The notes under the pieces are model-generated. The model did no database searches. It saw only the letters and a program-made list of their open reading frames with translations, and was not told where the DNA came from. From JBARCX01 sp049794535 (GTDB lineage: Bacteria; Pseudomonadota; Gammaproteobacteria; Xanthomonadales; Rhodanobacteraceae), in assembly GCA_049794535.1 (NCBI GenBank), contig JBARCX010000394.1:1-9540 (forward strand): a DNA stretch of 9,540 bases, read 5' to 3'. The first letter of the stretch is position 1, and each line of letters starts with the position of its first letter. The position numbers and the translations under genes are program-made. Shown piece after piece: positions 5,801 through 9,540 of the stretch.

Positions 5801-5843
5801 CCCCCTCACCCCAGCCCTCTCCCCAGAGGGGAGAGGGGGTTGG
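5801..5843. repeat. Dispersed GC-rich palindromic repeat, intergenic copy
   Basis: A CCCTCACCC-type lead (5803-5811) is followed by CCCTCTCCCC (5815-5824) and its perfect complement GGGGAGAGGG (5828-5837) around loop AGA. It lies between the icmF stop and the DUF4160 start and shares its pattern with the copy inside icmF at 7836-7870. Repeats of this type are scattered in many proteobacterial genomes. There is no T-tract, so it may act as an mRNA-stabilising or attenuating structure rather than an intrinsic terminator. Confidence 0.8.
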
Positions 5844-5869
5844 ATTGCAGCGTCGTGCGGCGTAGTCGG

Positions 5870-8800
5870 TTACATATTGCGGCGGTATTCACCACCTACG
5901 TCATACAGGGCATGGCTGATCTGCCCCAGCGAGTTGTACTTCACCGCTTCCATCAACTGCTCGAACACGTTCTTCCGCTCACGCGCTGTGTTCTGCAGTG
6001 TGCGCAAGCTCTCCGGCACCAGGCCGTTGCGCGCTTCACCATACGTTTTCACGTTGCTGATCTGCTGGCCCTTCTCTTCTTCCGTGGAGCGGATGAGTTC
6101 GATTTCGGTGGCGATTTCGCCGCCGTGGTCTTTAGGCAGGAAGGTGTTGACGCCGATGAGGGGTAACGAGCCGTCGTGCTTTTTGTGCTCGTAGTACATC
6201 GACTCTTCCTGGATCTTGCCGCGCTGGTACATGGTGTCCATGGCGCCGAGCACGCCGCCGCGCTCGCTGATGGCTTCGAACTCTTTGTACACGGCCTCTT
6301 CCACCAGGTCGGTGAGTGCGTCGACGACGTAGCTGCCCTGCCACGGGTTTTCATTGAAGTTGAGGCCAAGCTCACGGTTGATGATGAGCTGGATGGCCAC
6401 GGCGCGGCGCACGCTTTCTTCCGTCGGCGTGGTGATGGCTTCGTCGTAGGCGTTGGTGTGCAGGCTGTTGCAGTTGTCGAACAGCGCGTACATGGCCTGC
6501 AGCGTGGTGCGGATGTCGTTGAACTGAATCTCTTGCGCGTGCAGCGAACGGCCGGAGGTTTGGATGTGGTACTTCATCATCTGGCTGCGTGCGCTGGCAC
6601 CGTAGCGCTCACGCATAGCGCGGGCCCAGATGCGGCGGGCGACGCGGCCGATCACGGTGTATTCCGGGTCCATGCCGTTGGAGAAGAAGAACGACAGGTT
6701 GGGCGCGAAGTCGTCCACGCTCATGCCGCGTGCGAGGTAGTACTCGACGATGGTGAAGCCGTTGCTCAGCGTGAAGGCGAGCTGGCTGATCGGGTTCGCG
6801 CCGGCTTCGGCGATGTGATATCCGGAGATGGATACCGAGTAGAAGTTGCGCACTTTGTTATCGACAAAGTACTGCTGGATGTCGCCCATCATGCGCAGTG
6901 CGAATTCGGTACTGAAAATACAGGTGTTCTGCGCCTGATCTTCCTTGAAGATGTCGGCCTGCACGGTGCCGCGCACGGCTTGCAGCGTTTCGGTTTTGAT
7001 GCGCGCGTAGGTCTCGGCATCCACCAGCTCATCACCGGACACGCCGAGCAGGCCGAGGCCGAGGCCTTCGTTACCGGTGGGCAGTTCGCCGTGATACTGC
7101 GGGCGCGGGCGGTTCTTGTAGAGCTCGGCAATGCGCTTTTCGGCAGCCGCCCAAAGCGCGGGATCAGCCTTGAGGTATTTCTCCACGTTCTGATCGATCG
7201 CGGTGTTCATGAACATCGCGAGGATCATCGGCGCGGGGCCGTTGATGGTCATCGACACCGAGGTGCTGGGCGCGCTGAGATCGAAGCCGGAGTACAGCTT
7301 CTTCATGTCGTCTAGCGTGGCGATGTTGACGCCGGAGTTGCCGATCTTGCCGAAGATATCTGGGCGCGGTGCCGGATCTTCGCCGTACAAGGTGACAGAG
7401 TCGAACGCGGTGGACAGACGCGTGGCCGCACCGCCCTGGCTCAGGTAATGGAAGCGGCGATTGGTGCGCTCAGGCGTGCCCTCGCCCGCGAACATGCGGG
7501 TGGGATCTTCACCGCTGCGGCGGTACGGATACACGCCACCGGTGTACGGGTAATGGCCCGGCAGATTCTCGCGACCAAGGAAGCTGACCAGCTCGCCCCA
7601 ATCCTTGGATTTGGGCGGCGACACCTTGGGGATTTTCTGGTGGCTGAGCGAGTCGCGGTAGTTCTCGACGCGAATGACCTTATCGCGCACTTTGTATTCG
7701 TTGACGTCGGCGGTGACCGACTGATACAGCGCCGGCCACGCGCGCAGTTGGTGGATGGCTTCGTGGCTGAGTTCCTTCAGCGCGGCGTTGTAGCGCTGGC
7801 GTAGGAGGAGGAGCGAGCGATCGACTACGCCCGAACCCTCACCCTCGGTCCCTCTCCCATTGGGAGAGGGAAGCAAAGCAGGATGCAGATCGGCGCTGTG
7901 ATACAGATCCAGCGCGTGCGGCAGCTTGTCGTCACCGAGTTCTTTCAGCGCTTCGTAGTAATGCTGCGCCTTGCTGGCGAATTCGGCCTGGTGCGCAATG
8001 CCGTTGTTGATGCTGCGACCTTGCTCGGCAATCTCCGCGAGGTAGCGCACGCGACTACCGGGAATCAGCACGGTGGCGCGCGGCGACTTGAGCGTAGTGT
8101 CGAGTTGCGGCGACCACTTCTCGGCCGGCAGATGCAGCTTCTCGCGCATCAAACGGCACAGGTTGGTGAACATCCAGGTGACACCCGGATCATTGAACTG
8201 GCTGGCGATGGTGGGATACACCGGCACGTCTTCGTCTTTCAACGCGAAGGCGGTGCGATTGCGCTTCCACTGTTTACGCACATCGCGCAGTGCATCTTCG
8301 GCACCGCGTTTGTCGAACTTGTTGAGCACCACGAGCTCGGCGAAGTCGATCATGTCGATCTTCTCGAGCTGGCTGGCGGCGCCGTATTCGCTGGTCATCA
8401 CGTAAACGGGGAAATCGACCAGGTCGACGATTTCCGAATCGCTCTGACCGATACCAGCGGTTTCGACGATGACAAGGTCGTACGGCTGGCTCTTGAGAAA
8501 ATCGATGCAATCGTGCAGCACGATGCTGGTGGCGGCGTGCTGACGACGCGTGGCCATGGAGCGCATATACACGCGATGGCTGCGCAGGGAGTTCATGCGG
8601 ATGCGATCACCCAGCAGTGCGCCACCCGAGCGACGACGCGTCGGGTCGACCGCGAGCACAGCAATGCGCATTTCGGGGAATGCGTGCAGGAAGCGCAACA
8701 GCAACTCATCCACTACTGACGACTTACCCGCACCGCCGGTGCCGGTGAGGCCGAGTACCGGCGTGTGCTTGCCGGCGAGTTTCCATTGCTTGCGCTGATG

Positions 8801-9382
8801 CTCGAGTTCGGCCTCGGAGAAATCACCTTCTTCGATGGCCGAGAGCATATGGCCGATGGAGATTTCGTCGTCGACGCTGACTACTGGCACGCCGTCGGTT
8901 TTGGCTTCCGCACGCAAGGTGGCGGCGGAACCGGCGCGGTGCATCACGTCTTCGATCATCTCGGTGAGGCCGAGCTTCATACCGTCATTGGGATGGTAGA
9001 TGCGCTCGACGCCGTAGGCCTGCAGCTCGCGGATTTCTTCCGGCGTAATGGTGCCGCCACCGCCGCCGAACACGCGGATATGACCCGCGCCGCGCTCCCT
9101 GAGCATGTCCACCATGTACTTGAAGTACTCGACGTGACCACCCTGGTAGGACGACAGCGCGATGGCGTCGGCATCTTCTTGCAGTGCAGCACGAACGACA
9201 TCCTCCACCGAACGGTTATGCCCGAGGTGCACCACTTCCGCACCCTGCGATTGAATGATGCGGCGCATGATATTGATCGCGGCGTCATGACCATCGAACA
9301 GACTGGCGGCAGTAACGAAGCGCAACGGGGTGGTTTCAGTCTGCGTGGCGCCGGCGGGGACGTGCTTGGCGGGGGAACTCAT
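5870..9382 (-). CDS. icmF: Fused isobutyryl-CoA mutase IcmF (B12-binding + MeaI-like GTPase + mutase barrel)
   Basis: A 1170-aa cytosolic enzyme that interconverts isobutyryl-CoA and n-butyryl-CoA with adenosylcobalamin. The B12-binding domain (about 20-150) has DGHDAA (30-35) with H32 as lower cobalt ligand, LSSYQGGH (76-83) and the glycine run FGGGGG (105-110). The G-protein chaperone domain (about 205-420) has the P-loop GTGGAGKS (214-221), DPTRRRSGGALLGDR (246-260), ETAG (307-310) and NKFD (354-357). The mutase barrel follows from about 560. In the substrate site, KEDQAQNT has Gln (Q818) where methylmalonyl-CoA mutases have a carboxylate-binding Arg, which favours the isobutyryl-type substrate. 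ATG 9382 has GGAG upstream. Oddly, residues about 501-527 of the inter-domain linker derive from an inserted palindromic repeat. The gene is GC-rich (7021-7080: 42 of 60 bases). It is monocistronic or reads into the DUF4160 cassette. Confidence 0.95.
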   Translation of the reverse strand: MSSPAKHVPAGATQTETTPLRFVTAASLFDGHDAAINIMRRIIQSQGAEVVHLGHNRSVEDVVRAALQEDADAIALSSYQGGHVEYFKYMVDMLRERGAGHIRVFGGGGGTITPEEIRELQAYGVERIYHPNDGMKLGLTEMIEDVMHRAGSAATLRAEAKTDGVPVVSVDDEISIGHMLSAIEEGDFSEAELEHQRKQWKLAGKHTPVLGLTGTGGAGKSSVVDELLLRFLHAFPEMRIAVLAVDPTRRRSGGALLGDRIRMNSLRSHRVYMRSMATRRQHAATSIVLHDCIDFLKSQPYDLVIVETAGIGQSDSEIVDLVDFPVYVMTSEYGAASQLEKIDMIDFAELVVLNKFDKRGAEDALRDVRKQWKRNRTAFALKDEDVPVYPTIASQFNDPGVTWMFTNLCRLMREKLHLPAEKWSPQLDTTLKSPRATVLIPGSRVRYLAEIAEQGRSINNGIAHQAEFASKAQHYYEALKELGDDKLPHALDLYHSADLHPALLPSPNGRGTEGEGSGVVDRSLLLLRQRYNAALKELSHEAIHQLRAWPALYQSVTADVNEYKVRDKVIRVENYRDSLSHQKIPKVSPPKSKDWGELVSFLGRENLPGHYPYTGGVYPYRRSGEDPTRMFAGEGTPERTNRRFHYLSQGGAATRLSTAFDSVTLYGEDPAPRPDIFGKIGNSGVNIATLDDMKKLYSGFDLSAPSTSVSMTINGPAPMILAMFMNTAIDQNVEKYLKADPALWAAAEKRIAELYKNRPRPQYHGELPTGNEGLGLGLLGVSGDELVDAETYARIKTETLQAVRGTVQADIFKEDQAQNTCIFSTEFALRMMGDIQQYFVDNKVRNFYSVSISGYHIAEAGANPISQLAFTLSNGFTIVEYYLARGMSVDDFAPNLSFFFSNGMDPEYTVIGRVARRIWARAMRERYGASARSQMMKYHIQTSGRSLHAQEIQFNDIRTTLQAMYALFDNCNSLHTNAYDEAITTPTEESVRRAVAIQLIINRELGLNFNENPWQGSYVVDALTDLVEEAVYKEFEAISERGGVLGAMDTMYQRGKIQEESMYYEHKKHDGSLPLIGVNTFLPKDHGGEIATEIELIRSTEEEKGQQISNVKTYGEARNGLVPESLRTLQNTARERKNVFEQLMEAVKYNSLGQISHALYDVGGEYRRNM
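7836..7870. repeat. Dispersed palindromic repeat inserted in frame within icmF
   Basis: A CCCTCACCCT lead (7836-7845) and the palindrome CCCTCTCCCA (7850-7859) / TGGGAGAGGG (7861-7870) repeat the pattern of the copy at 5801-5843. Read in the icmF frame it encodes LPSPNGRGTEGEG (residues about 504-516), low-complexity and unlike mutase sequence. The reading frame stays open on both sides. Confidence 0.85.
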
Positions 9383-9478
9383 GGCAACTCCGACATCGTG
9401 TGTTCTATCGCCGCCATTCTAGTGGGGATCGCTTGCGTGCGCGTGACGTGGAGGGTGTGCCGTTGCTTAAAGCTCGTC

Positions 9479-9498
9479 ATTCCAGCGTAGGCTGGAAT
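9479..9498. repeat. Short dispersed palindrome upstream of icmF
   Basis: ATTCCAGC (9479-9486) and GCTGGAAT (9491-9498) pair perfectly around GTAG, followed by CCAGTGG. The form CGTCATTCCxGCG...GGAATCCAGTG resembles a very common intergenic palindrome in proteobacteria. It is a different family from the two CCCTC-type copies. It lies about 100 nt upstream of the icmF start. Confidence 0.65.
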
Positions 9499-9540
9499 CC
9501 AGTGGCCCCACGGTATGGTCAAGCGGTATCGCGGTTGAGT

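Noticed and set aside
6176..7315. A 379-codon plus-strand open frame, with others at 7883-8719 and 8765-9490, opposite icmF
   Set aside because: All are antisense to the clearly identified IcmF coding sequence, have low-complexity His/Val/Glu-rich translations, and are explained by its GC-rich codon use.
1..9540. CRISPR array, tRNA, rRNA, integrase or transposase
   Set aside because: I saw no regularly spaced repeats, no cloverleaf-like sequence and no recombinase motifs in the frames examined.

Overview
The window reads as a chromosomal accessory region from a gammaproteobacterium, most likely of the Xanthomonadales (Rhodanobacteraceae/Xanthomonadaceae type). This rests on the fused isobutyryl-CoA mutase, an ExbD/TolR protein, a GC-rich housekeeping half, and dispersed short palindromes of the kind common in that order. 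The assignment is inference; no rRNA or tRNA is present to anchor it. Every gene except exbD lies on the minus strand.

Left (1-2059): a two-gene minus-strand operon in visibly AT-richer DNA. It encodes a 243-aa PD-(D/E)xK nuclease-like protein resembling DUF1837/HamA, followed with an 11-nt overlap by an SF2 helicase that runs off the left edge after 446 visible codons. Nuclease then helicase is the layout of the Hachiman anti-phage system (hamA-hamB). The sequence 2060-2531 is a gene-poor junction. It contains a decayed, frameshifted copy of the 3' end of a methylmalonyl/isobutyryl-CoA mutase gene (about 2324-2439), in the same orientation as the intact icmF 3.5 kb away.

Middle (2532-5738): an RDD-family membrane protein (minus) divergent from an ExbD/TolR-type protein (plus) that has no ExbB beside it. 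Then come two hairpins, an RNA 2',3'-cyclic phosphodiesterase (thpR, minus), and a small minus-strand cassette DUF4160 - DUF2442 - HigA-like regulator. This cassette resembles toxin-antitoxin loci but has no recognisable HigB. The DUF4160 frame is broken by one in-frame TAG; the lost 21 codons are still readable and run into the DUF2442 start.

Right (5870-9382): a 1170-aa fused isobutyryl-CoA mutase (IcmF), with B12-binding domain, MeaI-like GTPase and mutase barrel in one chain. The linker between GTPase and mutase carries an in-frame copy of a dispersed palindromic repeat; a second copy lies just downstream of the gene and a different palindrome lies upstream.

The main points for follow-up are the Hachiman-like operon, the mutase remnant marking a possible recombination junction, the repeat translated inside IcmF, and the nonsense codon in the DUF4160/DUF2442/HigA cassette.
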